DNA from: Cellulophaga sp. Hel_I_12
GTDB taxonomy: Bacteria; Bacteroidota; Bacteroidia; Flavobacteriales; Flavobacteriaceae
Reading direction: 5' to 3'
DNA length: 64,000 bases
NCBI RefSeq assembly: GCF_000799565.1
Contig: NZ_JUHB01000001.1
Location: 1,550,001 to 1,614,000, forward strand
Part shown: in pieces, positions 18,409 to 28,315 of the stretch
Layout: every line of letters begins with the position of its first letter
Numbering within the stretch: position 1 is the stretch's first letter
The notes under the pieces: model-generated
Told to the model about the DNA's origin: nothing
The model's input: only the letters and a program-made list of their open reading frames with translations
Database searches by the model: none
Program-made: the position numbers and the translations under genes

Positions 18409-21400
18409 ATGAAAACAGCATCGCTTCTTATTGCCCTTCTTATATGTACTCAGCTGGTGACTGGTCAAGAAAATTCAGATTCCTACGAGGTACTATGGAA
18501 ACAAGTGGCACAATTTGATACTGAAAATCTACCGAAATCAGCACAAAAAGTAGTCGGTGTGATTACAGAAAAGGCTAGAAAAGAAAAAAATACGCCGCAG
18601 CTCGTTAAGTCACTTATCTATGCATCAAAATATACCTTAACACTCGAAGAGGAAGCACAACTAAGCATCATAAACGATTTTAAATCTGAAATTGAAAAAG
18701 CAGAATTGCCCACAAAAAATATTTTGGAAAGCTATTTAGCCAATTTATATTGGCAGTACTTTCAACAAAATAGATATTTATTTTATAATCGTACAGAAAC
18801 TGCTGAAAAAGTAGATAGTACTGATTTTAGAACTTGGGATTTAACGACACTTTTTAATGAAATAAGCATACATTTTGAGGCTTCTTTACAAAATAGCGCT
18901 GCCTTACAAAAAATAAAAGTTTCAGATTTTGACGTGATTTTGAATCAACAAAAAAATTCTGAAAAATACCGCCCTACACTTTATGATTTATTAGCGCATA
19001 CCGCTTTAAACTTCTATAAAACAAGTGAAAATAGTATTACAAGACCTGCAGCTAAATTTGAAATAGATCGCATTGATCTCTTGTGTGAAGGGTATCAATT
19101 TATCCAAAAAGAAATTAAAACTACGGACGAAACTTCCTTACAAGCGAAAGCATTATTGATGTATCAAGAATTATTAAAATTTCATACCCAAGATACTTCT
19201 CTAGAGGCCTACACGGCTATAGATATTGAACGTTTACAATTTATTAAAGAAAATGCCACTTTTGCTGACAAAGAACTACAGTATATATCCGTATTAAAAA
19301 ATTCGGCAGAGCAGGTCAAAACAAATGCCATTTGGGGCCTTTACCAACATGAAATAGCGGCACAGTATCAACAGTGGGGCATGCAATATGAGCCAAAGCA
19401 TCAAGAAGAATACCGCTGGAAACTTAAAGAAGCTTTGGAAGTATCCGAAGCTATTATTTTAAAATACCCTGAAAGTGTTGCTGCAGAAAAAAGCAAAAGC
19501 TTAATTGCCTCTATTTTGAGCAAAGAGCTAAGACTTACCAATGAAACCTATATTCCTATAAACGAAATTTCAAAGCTACTCATTCAACATAAAAACATAG
19601 ACCTTGTAAGCCTTACTGCGTACAAAAGTAGTCCTGAACAACTAGAAAAATTAAATAACTTTTATGATAAGGATGAAAAAATAGCATTTATAAAATCGTT
19701 AAAACCCCATAAAAATTGGAGTTCCATTTTAAAAAATGAGGGGGATCACCAAAGCCACCGTAGCGAAGTTGCAATCCCTGAATTAAAAAACGGCTATTAT
19801 ATTTTGGTCGCGACCAGCAATCCTGATGCTATAGATTCTTTTGCCTATAGCGGTTTACAAGTCACAAATATGGCCCTTGTTGAATCACAAAACGATAGGA
19901 CGCACACCTTTCAAGTAATTGACAGAACTAATGGAAAACCTATAGCTGGCGCATCTTTACAGTTAAATTACAGGATTAATTACGATAAAAAATTCTTATC
20001 TAAAACCTTCACAGCTGATGCTAAGGGTCAAATACACATCTCAAAATCTTTAGAAAATTGGACAGAGATTAAAGCCAAAGTTAGCTACGCCAAAGAAACT
20101 GCTCTTTTTAGTCCCTATTATATTAATAGCGACTATACTAACAACCCCTCTAAAGAGATCAGCTATTCTTGTTTTTTATTTACGGATCGCAGTATGTACA
20201 GACCTGGTCAAGCGCTTTATTTTAAGGGTATTGCAGTGTCTAGAACTGCGGACAAACAAGCTGTTTCACCAAATACTACAGTTATAGTATCACTCTATGA
20301 TACGAATGGTCAAGAAGTTGCACAGCAAACGTTAAAAACCAACGCCTATGGGTCTTTTGCTAGTGAATTTATGCTTCCAAATAACGGTCTTACGGGTAAT
20401 TATAGCTTGCGCGTAAACTCAACTCAAGTGAACATCAATGGATATACTAGTTTTACTGTTGAAGAATACAAAAGACCAAAATTCGAGGCTACTTTTCTAC
20501 CAGTAACGGAAACCTACAAAGTAAATGATGTCATTACTGTAAAAGGTAAAGCTCTGGCCTATGCCGGAAGTACTATTACCGATGCTAAGGTAAGCTACCG
20601 CGTAAAACGCGTAGTGAATTTTCCTAGGTGGTATTATTGGTATCGCCCTTATTTTAATTCCACGCCACAAGAAATTACTTTTGGAGACACAACAACAGAT
20701 GGTTCTGGTGAATTTAAAATTGATTTTAAAGCACTACCTGACACCAGCACTTCAGCAACTAATTTACCCACGTTCAGCTATGAGGTTACTGCTGATATTA
20801 CAGATCTTAATGGGGAAACACACAGCGCTAGCACTACAGTACATGTGGGGTATCATGCGCTAACGGCCAGCATCGAAATGGCAAGCAGCATAGATAAAGA
20901 TAATCCTGAACAACGAAAGCTGCGTATCGGCACCTATAACTTAAACGGACAATTTGTGGGGGCTAAAGGCACGCTTAAAGTCTATAAATTAAAAGCTCCA
21001 AATGATGTTCTTAGACCCAGAGTTTGGGCTGCGCCCGATTATGACACTTTTGGTGAAGAAAAGTTTAAGACCTTATTTCCACATGATGCGCATAACAATG
21101 AACACGATAGTAACCAATGGGAAAAGGAAAAATTAGTTTGGGAAACGACTTTTGATACCGAAACGTCACAAGAAGTAAAGCTACCCAATCTTAAAAAATG
21201 GAGGTCTGGCAAATACATGATCGAACTAGAAACAAAAGATACATTTGGTCAAATCGTCGAAGAAAAGGCACAAACAAGATTGTTTAGTGACAGTGATAAA
21301 TTTCCTGCGGATAATGAATTATTTACCATGACGTCCGATAAAACAAGTTATGGCATTGGTGATACCGTAATATTAAAATTAAGCAGCGCTGCGAAAGACC

Positions 21401-24400
21401 TTTTGGTCACCGTTTCTATTGAAAAAGACAGGGAAATCATCGAGACTAAAATTGTGAAACTATCCCGTAATTCTGAAACACTGACCATTCCTGTACACAA
21501 GGAAGATATAGGCGGGTTTGCGGTGAACTATAGTTTCTCGGCTTTTAATTATTTTCAATCTAATTCTTTAGTGATTCCAGTACCTTATCCATCTACAGAT
21601 TTAGAGGTTGAAACCCTTACTTTTCGTGATCAATTACAACCAGGTACAGATGAAACATGGTCGTTTAAAATAAAAGGCGCAAAAGGCGATCAGGTTACGG
21701 CTGAACTTTTAGCCAGTATGTATGATGCTTCTTTAGATGCTTTTAAACCACATAACTGGAATTTTCATCCCTTAGACCAACCCTATTATTATTCAAATCG
21801 ACGCAGTAATGCCACTCAAAGTTATGGGATAAATGGTTTTAGGACCTATTGGAATTTTGGTGAGGGTTATTATTACAAACCACAGTATTATGATGCTTTT
21901 GATTGGTTTGGATTGCAGTTTGGGAATTCGTACTTTGCCTATGGTCGCGCACGTAGTACGGCAAAAAATAGTTCTGGCGCACCTATTGAAATGGAACTGG
22001 CAGCATCTGCCATGGATATGGAAAATGATATGTCGGCTTTGGATGAAACAGTGGTTGTTGGTTATGAAGTAAAAAATGATACTACTGAAAAACCAACTAA
22101 AACTGATTTTGATGCTATTAAAATCCGAAAAAACCTGCAAGAAACCGCTTTTTTCTTTCCGCAATTACAAACTGATGCAGCAGGAAATGTCTCATTTAGT
22201 TTTACCACACCCGAGGCCCTAAGCCGATGGAAGTTGCAGTTGGTAGCACACACCAAAGACCTGCAAAGTGCTACCCGAACCTTACAAACGGTGACCCAGA
22301 AAGAGTTGATGCTAACACCTAATGCACCTCGTTTTTTAAGAGAAGGTGATACCATCATCATTAGCTCAAAAATTGCTAACCTCACAGACAAAATTTTAAC
22401 TGGAGCTGCCAAATTGGTACTAACGGATGCCCTTACCAATAAAGAAATTAATTCCTTAATTTCAGGCGGTGAGCAAAAAGAATTTAGGGTCGATGCTAGC
22501 GGCAATACGCAAGTTTCTTGGACGCTTAACATCCCTAAAGGCTTACAAGCGGTACAGTATACAATAGTAGCTAAAGCAGGCGATTTTAGTGATGGTGAAC
22601 AAAATGTATTGCCTGTTTTAACCAACCGAATGTTGGTAACAGAGTCATTACCTATGTGGGTACGTAGCAATCAAACTAAAACTTTTAGCTTAGATAAGTT
22701 GCAAAAAACGACTTCGACTTCGCTCAGCCACCATACGTTGACCTTAGAAGTAACCTCTAATCCGGCTTGGTATGCGGTACAGGCACTACCCTATTTAATG
22801 GAATATCCGTACGAGTGCAATGAGCAAACCTTTGCGCGGTATTATGCCAATAGTTTAGCTAGCTATGTTGCGAATAGCAACCCTAGAATTCAAGAGGTCT
22901 TTAACCAATGGGCTTCTTCAGGCGCTATGCTCAGCAATCTTGAAAAGAACGAAGAATTAAAATCGCTTTTAATTCAAGAAACACCTTGGTTGCGCGATGC
23001 CCAATCAGAGACCGAACAGAAAAAACGTATAGCATTGCTTTTTAACTTGAATAAAATGAACGCTGAACAAGCAACAGCCATGAAGAAATTAGAGCAAAAT
23101 CAGCTCTCCTCAGGTGCTTGGGCTTGGTTTGCCGGCGGTAAAGAAAATCGGTACATCACACAACACATGGTTACAGGTTTGGGGCATTTAGATAAATTGA
23201 CTTCTACTCAGCTCAATCAAAGCTCGGTGGCTGAACAAGCTCGAAGCCAAATGATTATAAACGCAATTTCGTATTTAGACGCTGAATTTATTGCTGAGTA
23301 CGAGTATATGAAAAAGCGCACTTCAAACATCAATAACGACCATTTGAGTACTACGCAAGTGCATTACTTATATATGCGAAGCTTTTTTAAAGACCTTAAA
23401 CCGTCTAAAAAAGTTGCTGAAATTATTACTTATTATCAAGGACAAGCACAGAAATACTGGAAAAAGAAAGATTTATATACCCAAGGGATGCTTTCCTTAG
23501 TACTGTATCGGATGAATGATACCATGACGGCGAAGGCTATTATAAAATCCTTAGATGAAAATAGTATTACTAGTGAAGCCTTAGGCATGTACTGGAAAGA
23601 AAACACCAGCTCTTGGTACTGGTATCAAGCACCGATAGAAACGCAGAGTTTATTGATTGAAGCCTTTTCTGAAATTCAAAATGACCTTGCTACTATTGAC
23701 AATTTAAAAATATGGTTGTTAAAAAATAAGCAAACGAACCAATGGAAAACTACTAAAGCAACTACCGAAGCTGTTTATGCGCTTTTATTACAAGGCAGCG
23801 ATTGGTTGTCGGTTACTGATGCCGTTGAAGTTTTAGTTGGTGGAGAAAAAATAAATTCTACAAAACTAGAAAATGTAAAGGTAGAAGCTGGCACGGGCTA
23901 TTACAAAACCTCTTGGAATAAAGATGAAATAAAGCCTAAAATGGGCGAAATTCAAATGAGCAAAAAAGGAAATGGTATTGCCTGGGGCGCTTTATACTGG
24001 CAATATTTTGAGGACTTAGATAAGATCACCTCAGCGGAAACACCTTTAAAATTAAAGAAGAAATTATTCCTTAAAAAAAACACAGCCACAGGAGAACAGA
24101 TAAGCGAAATAACTGCACAAACAAAACTAAAGCTTGGCGATGTCGTTCGAGTTCGGATTGAGTTACGGGCTGATCGTGATATGGAATTTATTCATATGAA
24201 AGATATGCGCGCTGCTGGTTTTGAGCCGATTAACGTACTATCTCGCTACAAATGGCAAGATGGTTTAGGCTACTATGAAAGCACAAAAGATGCCAGTACC
24301 AACTTCTTTTTTGATGATCTACCAAAAGGCGTTTATGTTTTTGAATACGATGTACGGGTAAATAACGCAGGAGATTTTAGTAACGGAATTACCACCATTC

Positions 24401-24468
24401 AAAGCATGTATGCCCCTGAGTTTAGCAGTCATAGTGAAGGGATTCGGGTTCATATAACCACTGAATAG
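18409..24468 (+). CDS. Alpha-2-macroglobulin family protein
   Basis: 2019 aa exported protein (signal peptide MKTASLLIALLICTQLVTGQ), the largest gene here. An N-terminal helical region is followed by MG-type beta-domains (FTDRSMYRPGQALYFKGIAVSR is the MG2 signature near 590-615), an A2M domain (TPEALSRWKLQLVAHTKD near 1265-1285) and the complement-like thioester region. The thioester motif is PYECNEQTF with Cys1470, fitting the CxEQ pattern. Bacterial members are periplasmic protease traps. A TonB-box-like stretch LDETVVVGYEV (1211-1221) lies in the bait-to-A2M linker. It is monocistronic; no pbpC neighbour is seen. Confidence 0.9.
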   Translation: MKTASLLIALLICTQLVTGQENSDSYEVLWKQVAQFDTENLPKSAQKVVGVITEKARKEKNTPQLVKSLIYASKYTLTLEEEAQLSIINDFKSEIEKAELPTKNILESYLANLYWQYFQQNRYLFYNRTETAEKVDSTDFRTWDLTTLFNEISIHFEASLQNSAALQKIKVSDFDVILNQQKNSEKYRPTLYDLLAHTALNFYKTSENSITRPAAKFEIDRIDLLCEGYQFIQKEIKTTDETSLQAKALLMYQELLKFHTQDTSLEAYTAIDIERLQFIKENATFADKELQYISVLKNSAEQVKTNAIWGLYQHEIAAQYQQWGMQYEPKHQEEYRWKLKEALEVSEAIILKYPESVAAEKSKSLIASILSKELRLTNETYIPINEISKLLIQHKNIDLVSLTAYKSSPEQLEKLNNFYDKDEKIAFIKSLKPHKNWSSILKNEGDHQSHRSEVAIPELKNGYYILVATSNPDAIDSFAYSGLQVTNMALVESQNDRTHTFQVIDRTNGKPIAGASLQLNYRINYDKKFLSKTFTADAKGQIHISKSLENWTEIKAKVSYAKETALFSPYYINSDYTNNPSKEISYSCFLFTDRSMYRPGQALYFKGIAVSRTADKQAVSPNTTVIVSLYDTNGQEVAQQTLKTNAYGSFASEFMLPNNGLTGNYSLRVNSTQVNINGYTSFTVEEYKRPKFEATFLPVTETYKVNDVITVKGKALAYAGSTITDAKVSYRVKRVVNFPRWYYWYRPYFNSTPQEITFGDTTTDGSGEFKIDFKALPDTSTSATNLPTFSYEVTADITDLNGETHSASTTVHVGYHALTASIEMASSIDKDNPEQRKLRIGTYNLNGQFVGAKGTLKVYKLKAPNDVLRPRVWAAPDYDTFGEEKFKTLFPHDAHNNEHDSNQWEKEKLVWETTFDTETSQEVKLPNLKKWRSGKYMIELETKDTFGQIVEEKAQTRLFSDSDKFPADNELFTMTSDKTSYGIGDTVILKLSSAAKDLLVTVSIEKDREIIETKIVKLSRNSETLTIPVHKEDIGGFAVNYSFSAFNYFQSNSLVIPVPYPSTDLEVETLTFRDQLQPGTDETWSFKIKGAKGDQVTAELLASMYDASLDAFKPHNWNFHPLDQPYYYSNRRSNATQSYGINGFRTYWNFGEGYYYKPQYYDAFDWFGLQFGNSYFAYGRARSTAKNSSGAPIEMELAASAMDMENDMSALDETVVVGYEVKNDTTEKPTKTDFDAIKIRKNLQETAFFFPQLQTDAAGNVSFSFTTPEALSRWKLQLVAHTKDLQSATRTLQTVTQKELMLTPNAPRFLREGDTIIISSKIANLTDKILTGAAKLVLTDALTNKEINSLISGGEQKEFRVDASGNTQVSWTLNIPKGLQAVQYTIVAKAGDFSDGEQNVLPVLTNRMLVTESLPMWVRSNQTKTFSLDKLQKTTSTSLSHHTLTLEVTSNPAWYAVQALPYLMEYPYECNEQTFARYYANSLASYVANSNPRIQEVFNQWASSGAMLSNLEKNEELKSLLIQETPWLRDAQSETEQKKRIALLFNLNKMNAEQATAMKKLEQNQLSSGAWAWFAGGKENRYITQHMVTGLGHLDKLTSTQLNQSSVAEQARSQMIINAISYLDAEFIAEYEYMKKRTSNINNDHLSTTQVHYLYMRSFFKDLKPSKKVAEIITYYQGQAQKYWKKKDLYTQGMLSLVLYRMNDTMTAKAIIKSLDENSITSEALGMYWKENTSSWYWYQAPIETQSLLIEAFSEIQNDLATIDNLKIWLLKNKQTNQWKTTKATTEAVYALLLQGSDWLSVTDAVEVLVGGEKINSTKLENVKVEAGTGYYKTSWNKDEIKPKMGEIQMSKKGNGIAWGALYWQYFEDLDKITSAETPLKLKKKLFLKKNTATGEQISEITAQTKLKLGDVVRVRIELRADRDMEFIHMKDMRAAGFEPINVLSRYKWQDGLGYYESTKDASTNFFFDDLPKGVYVFEYDVRVNNAGDFSNGITTIQSMYAPEFSSHSEGIRVHITTE

Positions 24469-24628
24469 ATTGTTGAATGGTACTACCTGATGGGTAATTT
24501 GATAGTTTAGGGTATAGCCATATTTCTATAGGCAACACCTTTCTAGGTCATATCGCCACCTATGTGGTTAAAGTAAAGCCCTTTTAGTGTTTACTGAACA
24601 CGGCTACTGCCTACTTTTTTAAGTAAAA

Positions 24629-25372
24629 CTATAAACTCATTTTATCTTTGAATATATAGGACTGTCTTCGAGACACCTCTACTTCTTCACCATTATTCAT
24701 CATTAGTTTTAGTTTGCCATTGAACCAAGGAACTACATTTTTAATATGATTCATGTTGATGATTTGCTGTCTGTTTACCCTAAAAAAGTTTTCCTCAGGT
24801 AGCTTTTCCTCGACTTGATTTAAAGACTTATACAACATAGGTTTTTGATCTTGAAAATAAACTCTAGAATAATTTCCAACGATCTCAATGAGTAAAATAT
24901 CTCCAATTTTTACCAACCAACACTTTTCGCCATCCTTGATAAAAATCTGACTCGTATTTGTTAATTTTTCAATGGTTGACGTGGGTTTCGATTCCTTATC
25001 CTTAGCTGCACTTTCTAGTTTTGCTTTTACCTTCTCGATGGCCACACCAAAACGCTTATCGTTTATAGGTTTTAATAAGTAATCGAGCGCATTATATTCA
25101 AAAGACTTAATCGCGTATTCATCAAATGCTGTGGTAAAAACAGTAATGGGTACTTCATCTAGCATTTCTAACAGCTCGAAGCCATCTTTCTCGGGCATAT
25201 TAATATCTAATAACAGCAAATCTGGTTTTGTAGCCGTGATCAATTCAAAACCTTCATCTACATTTTCAGCCTCACCCACCAAGATCAATTCGGGATATTG
25301 TTTTAATAACTCTTTAATTTCGTTTCGTGCTAAACGAGAATCTTCAACAATAACTGTTTTTATAGTTTTCAT
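24629..25372 (-). CDS. LytTR-family response regulator
   Basis: 247 aa: an N-terminal receiver with acidic pocket E10-D11, phospho-acceptor D56 (LLLLDINMPEKDG) and conserved Lys in YLLKPIND, then a C-terminal LytTR DNA-binding domain (IFIKDGEKCWLVKIGDILLIE...FFRVNRQQIINMNHIKNV). Its start overlaps the stop of the sensor kinase gene (ATGA), and it is the last gene of the operon. The likely targets are the three paired ACCGTT-type direct repeats at 27694-27720, 28360-28386 and 29067-29093, so autoregulation is inferred. Confidence 0.93.
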   Translation of the reverse strand: MKTIKTVIVEDSRLARNEIKELLKQYPELILVGEAENVDEGFELITATKPDLLLLDINMPEKDGFELLEMLDEVPITVFTTAFDEYAIKSFEYNALDYLLKPINDKRFGVAIEKVKAKLESAAKDKESKPTSTIEKLTNTSQIFIKDGEKCWLVKIGDILLIEIVGNYSRVYFQDQKPMLYKSLNQVEEKLPEENFFRVNRQQIINMNHIKNVVPWFNGKLKLMMNNGEEVEVSRRQSYIFKDKMSL

Positions 25373-26421
25373 AGGATAGGTATTTTTATCATGGCCAGCA
25401 CATGACCTTCAATTTCATCTAAGGTGAACTCAGCTTTTACGCCGTAAAGCAACCGCAATCGTTGTTGTATGTTCTTTAAACCCAATTTAGTTGAATTTTC
25501 ACTAATCGCCAAGTGACCTGTGTTGCGAACTTCGATATGCAACTCTTGTTGGGTAACACGAGTGCTTAGGCTAATGATGCCTCCATTCTTTAAATTGGCA
25601 ATACCATGCTTAGCCGCATTTTCCACTAATAACTGAATAATCATTGGCGGAATTAAAACAGATAAGCTGTTTTCGTCGATATGTTTCTGATATTCTAAAC
25701 GATCTTCCATCTGAATTTTAGCTAGGGCAATATAGTTATCGACCATTTCTAATTCCTCACTAAGCGCTATGGCATTAACCGTATTTTTGGATAAGGCATA
25801 CTGCAACATTTCAGACAGTTTGCTGATCATCTCTCTTGATTTTTCTACATCTTCTAGCATTAAACCTCTAATATTATTAAGGCTATTAAACATAAAATGA
25901 GGATTCACCTGCCCTTTCAAGGTATTTAACTGCGCTTCTTTCAGCGTCGATTGCAGTTCTAAATTCTCTAATCTATTTTTATTTATACCAATGATGAATT
26001 TGATACCCGAATAAATAATAGTCCATGCCAGTATGATGAAGGTGGTACTTAAAAGGCTATACAAAAAAGACGATTTATCCTCAAACCATTGTGTTTCTAG
26101 GGGCGTTTTTTGCCATAGTAGTTCATAAAAATAATCGGTAAAAATAAATAGGAAATAGTAGGTTGCCACACATATTATAAAGCTAAAAAATAGTTTAATT
26201 AGATTTTTTTTCTTGAAACTATTAAAATCTATATGCTGTTTCAAGTAGTAGCGATACCCACTTGTTGCAAGAATAGCTACCGCAGTTCCGGTGAAAAAAG
26301 AGTAGATCTTATAGGTATTTGTAAGTTCTGGAATAATGAACATCACAGAACTCAACATACTCCAACCCACGAGTTGTAGCACCCAAAAAAGTAATTCAGA
26401 ATACTTATTTTTTAAGTCCAT
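25369..26421 (-). CDS. LytS-type sensor histidine kinase (intact)
   Basis: 350 aa with four N-terminal TM segments (about 10-145), no large periplasmic domain, then a His_kinase domain. The phospho-acceptor is H175 in LKGQVNPHFMFNSLNNIRG, the N-box is LLVENAAKHG (N268), and a G-box-like GLKNIQQRLRLLYG is present. All catalytic elements are intact. Its start abuts the stop of the upstream degenerate kinase and its stop overlaps the response regulator start. The signal is unknown. Confidence 0.92.
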   Translation of the reverse strand: MDLKNKYSELLFWVLQLVGWSMLSSVMFIIPELTNTYKIYSFFTGTAVAILATSGYRYYLKQHIDFNSFKKKNLIKLFFSFIICVATYYFLFIFTDYFYELLWQKTPLETQWFEDKSSFLYSLLSTTFIILAWTIIYSGIKFIIGINKNRLENLELQSTLKEAQLNTLKGQVNPHFMFNSLNNIRGLMLEDVEKSREMISKLSEMLQYALSKNTVNAIALSEELEMVDNYIALAKIQMEDRLEYQKHIDENSLSVLIPPMIIQLLVENAAKHGIANLKNGGIISLSTRVTQQELHIEVRNTGHLAISENSTKLGLKNIQQRLRLLYGVKAEFTLDEIEGHVLAMIKIPIL

Positions 26422-27504
26422 CTAAGCCTCTGGTTTTGTGTTGGCCTTTACAGGCAAAACCACCCATAAGGTATGGGTGTCTAATTCGTGATTCGACATA
26501 AAAGTAGCTTCATTACCATACAATAATTTTAGCCGCTGTTTTAATGTGTTTTCTAATACTTGACGAGGCTTACTTAAGGTCATAGGCCCTGTATGTAAAA
26601 TACTTATTTTTAAACTCTGGTTTTTTAGTTCACTTTTCAAACTAATCGTATCCTCATTTTTAGTAGAAAGCACACCATATCTTGTGGCTAATTCTATCAA
26701 GTTTGGCAATAGTAAAGGAGGTACCTGTAAGGATAGCGTCTCGGGAGCTATATGGTACTTCGTGTGCAATACTTTCTTATTATCAATCATTAATAAGTCC
26801 ATATAGCTTTTGGTAATGACTATTTCTTCGTCTAAAATAACAGTATTGATATCGGTTTTAGTTAATGAATACCGAAGCAATTCAGATAGGGTGGTCAGCA
26901 TGGCTCGCGCTTGTTTTACGTCTTCTAACATTAAGCCTTTTATATTTGTTAATGCGGTAAAAATAAATTGCGGATTAATATGGCCCTTTAAGGTATTTAG
27001 TTGTGCTTGTTTTACCTGATCTTTTAAACGTAAACGCCGTAGTCTTTCGTTGTTAGAATTTCGAATGAGTTTTATGATGAAAAAGAAAATTGTCCATCCA
27101 CCCAAAATAATCGTATAAATAATGTACTTCCCAAAGGTATTGGGTTCGGAAGGTGGTTTATTGAAAATTTCTTTACTATCTACGAAGACAAACTTGCCAA
27201 TTTTTCCGACACCATAACCCACATAGTAGGTGACCGTAGGCGTTAACATGGCTACTATAAAGACGGCAACAACTATCTTAACCAACATGATGGGTTTAAA
27301 ATTTTCTAGCGGTGCAACCTTATTTAAAATCCAACGCAAGAAAGAAGTTATCCCAATAAATACCACCATATTCCCTATGGTAATCACCAAAATGCCCTTC
27401 CAATTTTCACTTAAATTAGCAACGAATGCTAAAAACAAGGAAAAAGCGCCCCAACCCAAAAACTGAAGGATCCAAAATAAATTTTTAGAAAAAAATCGTT
27501 GCAT
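26422..27504 (-). CDS. Degenerate LytS-type sensor (probable pseudokinase)
   Basis: 360 aa paralogue of the next gene with the same four-TM layout. The phospho-acceptor site reads LKGHINPQFIFTALTNIKG, so the histidine is Q179, and the N-box reads NLIELATRYG, with the ATP/Mg-binding Asn replaced by L272 and the following His by Tyr. The fold and length are retained while both catalytic residues are lost, which argues for a heterodimer partner or signal sensor rather than decay. It is first large gene of the LytTR operon. Confidence 0.88.
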   Translation of the reverse strand: MQRFFSKNLFWILQFLGWGAFSLFLAFVANLSENWKGILVITIGNMVVFIGITSFLRWILNKVAPLENFKPIMLVKIVVAVFIVAMLTPTVTYYVGYGVGKIGKFVFVDSKEIFNKPPSEPNTFGKYIIYTIILGGWTIFFFIIKLIRNSNNERLRRLRLKDQVKQAQLNTLKGHINPQFIFTALTNIKGLMLEDVKQARAMLTTLSELLRYSLTKTDINTVILDEEIVITKSYMDLLMIDNKKVLHTKYHIAPETLSLQVPPLLLPNLIELATRYGVLSTKNEDTISLKSELKNQSLKISILHTGPMTLSKPRQVLENTLKQRLKLLYGNEATFMSNHELDTHTLWVVLPVKANTKPEA

Positions 27505-27556
27505 TAATGGTTTTTAATTACTGAAGACATTGGGGCTTATTGTTGGCTTACTGTCT

Positions 27557-27613
27557 TTAAAGCAAGATAAGACTTAAAATAAGTTCTAAGATAATTTTAG
27601 CTAAAGTAATCAT
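27557..27613 (-). CDS. Possible 18-aa hydrophobic leader peptide
   Basis: Short open frame MITLAKIILELILSLILL located between LytTR promoter A and the degenerate kinase start, 37 nt below the -7 element and 53 nt before the kinase. It consists almost wholly of one hydrophobic helix. It could be a leader peptide, a small membrane protein or a chance ORF; the sequence alone does not decide. Confidence 0.3.
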   Translation of the reverse strand: MITLAKIILELILSLILL

Positions 27614-27649
27614 GGTTTTAAATTTTAAAGTTAATATTTTACCAGGGCT

Positions 27650-27720
27650 TAAAACTAGTAGGTATTCGATTCATGTTGGTCACAATTATGGCGAACGGTA
27701 AATACGACCTAGTGAACGGT
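27650..27720 (-). promoter_or_regulatory. LytTR-type promoter A (sensor/regulator operon)
   Basis: On the minus strand two direct repeats ACCGTTCAC and ACCGTTCGC are separated by 12 bp (21 bp start to start; cores 27715-27720 and 27694-27699). They match 8 of 9 positions of the published LytTR-box pattern. Exactly 36 bp downstream of the proximal core is TAGTTTTA (27650-27657), a TAnnTTTG-like -7 element. No separate -33 box is seen, as expected for an activator-dependent promoter. Confidence 0.8.
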
Positions 27721-27741
27721 AGGGTAAAGATGTTTTTCATC

Positions 27742-28110
27742 CTATTTTAATCGTATGCAATCTTCAATACTCGCTTTCGTAAAATTTTGGGAGTCCTCGA
27801 ATTCTAAAATAATAAGCGCATCTTCACATAGTTTTGAATCATTTAAGGCTTTTATAATGGTATCGATTTGAGCTTCAAAATTTACAGTAGTGCAATCTGT
27901 CATTTGAAATTCATAGCGCTGACCCAGGCTTGAGGCATCCTCTTTTGAAAAGGTAATTCCGTATGTGGCTATCATGGGTTCAACCGTTGCGCAGTCACAA
28001 TTATTTTTTATCAGCTCGGCAATCTTATCATTAGAATCCGTGGCACTCGTACAAGCAAAAACGAGTAATGTGCTGACTAAAGTGGTAAAAAGTTTAAAGG
28101 TATTTTTCAT
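27742..28110 (-). CDS. Small cysteine-containing lipoprotein
   Basis: 122 aa with lipoprotein signal (MKNTFKLFTTLVSTLLVFAC). The mature part has five further cysteines (NNCDCATVEP, MTDCTTV, KLCEDAL, EDCIRLK), which could form disulfides in the periplasm. It follows a 46-aa membrane peptide gene by 30 nt and shares promoter B with it. No family was recognised; LytTR control is inferred from the upstream repeats. Confidence 0.7.
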   Translation of the reverse strand: MKNTFKLFTTLVSTLLVFACTSATDSNDKIAELIKNNCDCATVEPMIATYGITFSKEDASSLGQRYEFQMTDCTTVNFEAQIDTIIKALNDSKLCEDALIILEFEDSQNFTKASIEDCIRLK

Positions 28111-28140
28111 GGTGATTATTTTTATAGGAACAACTTTTAA

Positions 28141-28281
28141 TTAAAATCCTATTTGAGCGATATATGTACCTACTGCATGTCCTAGATGATAGAGGACATA
28201 TCCCGCAATTACTATACTGAATAGGCTTGCTTGAATTATTTCTTTTTGTTTAATACTAGTACTGTTTGTTGTTGCTTTCAT
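28141..28281 (-). CDS. 46-aa single-TM peptide under LytTR promoter
   Basis: Short gene with a polar N-terminus (MKATTNSTSIKQKEIIQA) and one TM helix (SLFSIVIAGYVLYHLGHAVG). The ATG lies 35 nt below the -7 element of promoter B. The lipoprotein gene follows 30 nt later, so a two-gene operon is likely. The fixed promoter geometry upstream supports a real gene. A possible signal or membrane-stress peptide, but the function is unknown. Confidence 0.62.
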   Translation of the reverse strand: MKATTNSTSIKQKEIIQASLFSIVIAGYVLYHLGHAVGTYIAQIGF

Positions 28282-28315
28282 CTTGTTGATTTTTAAGTTA
28301 TTTTTTTAGATACTA

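Noticed and set aside
22062..22670. 202-codon open frame antisense to the alpha-2-macroglobulin gene
   Set aside because: Low-complexity composition without domain features, lying fully inside a well-supported gene; a shadow of codon usage in the sense frame.
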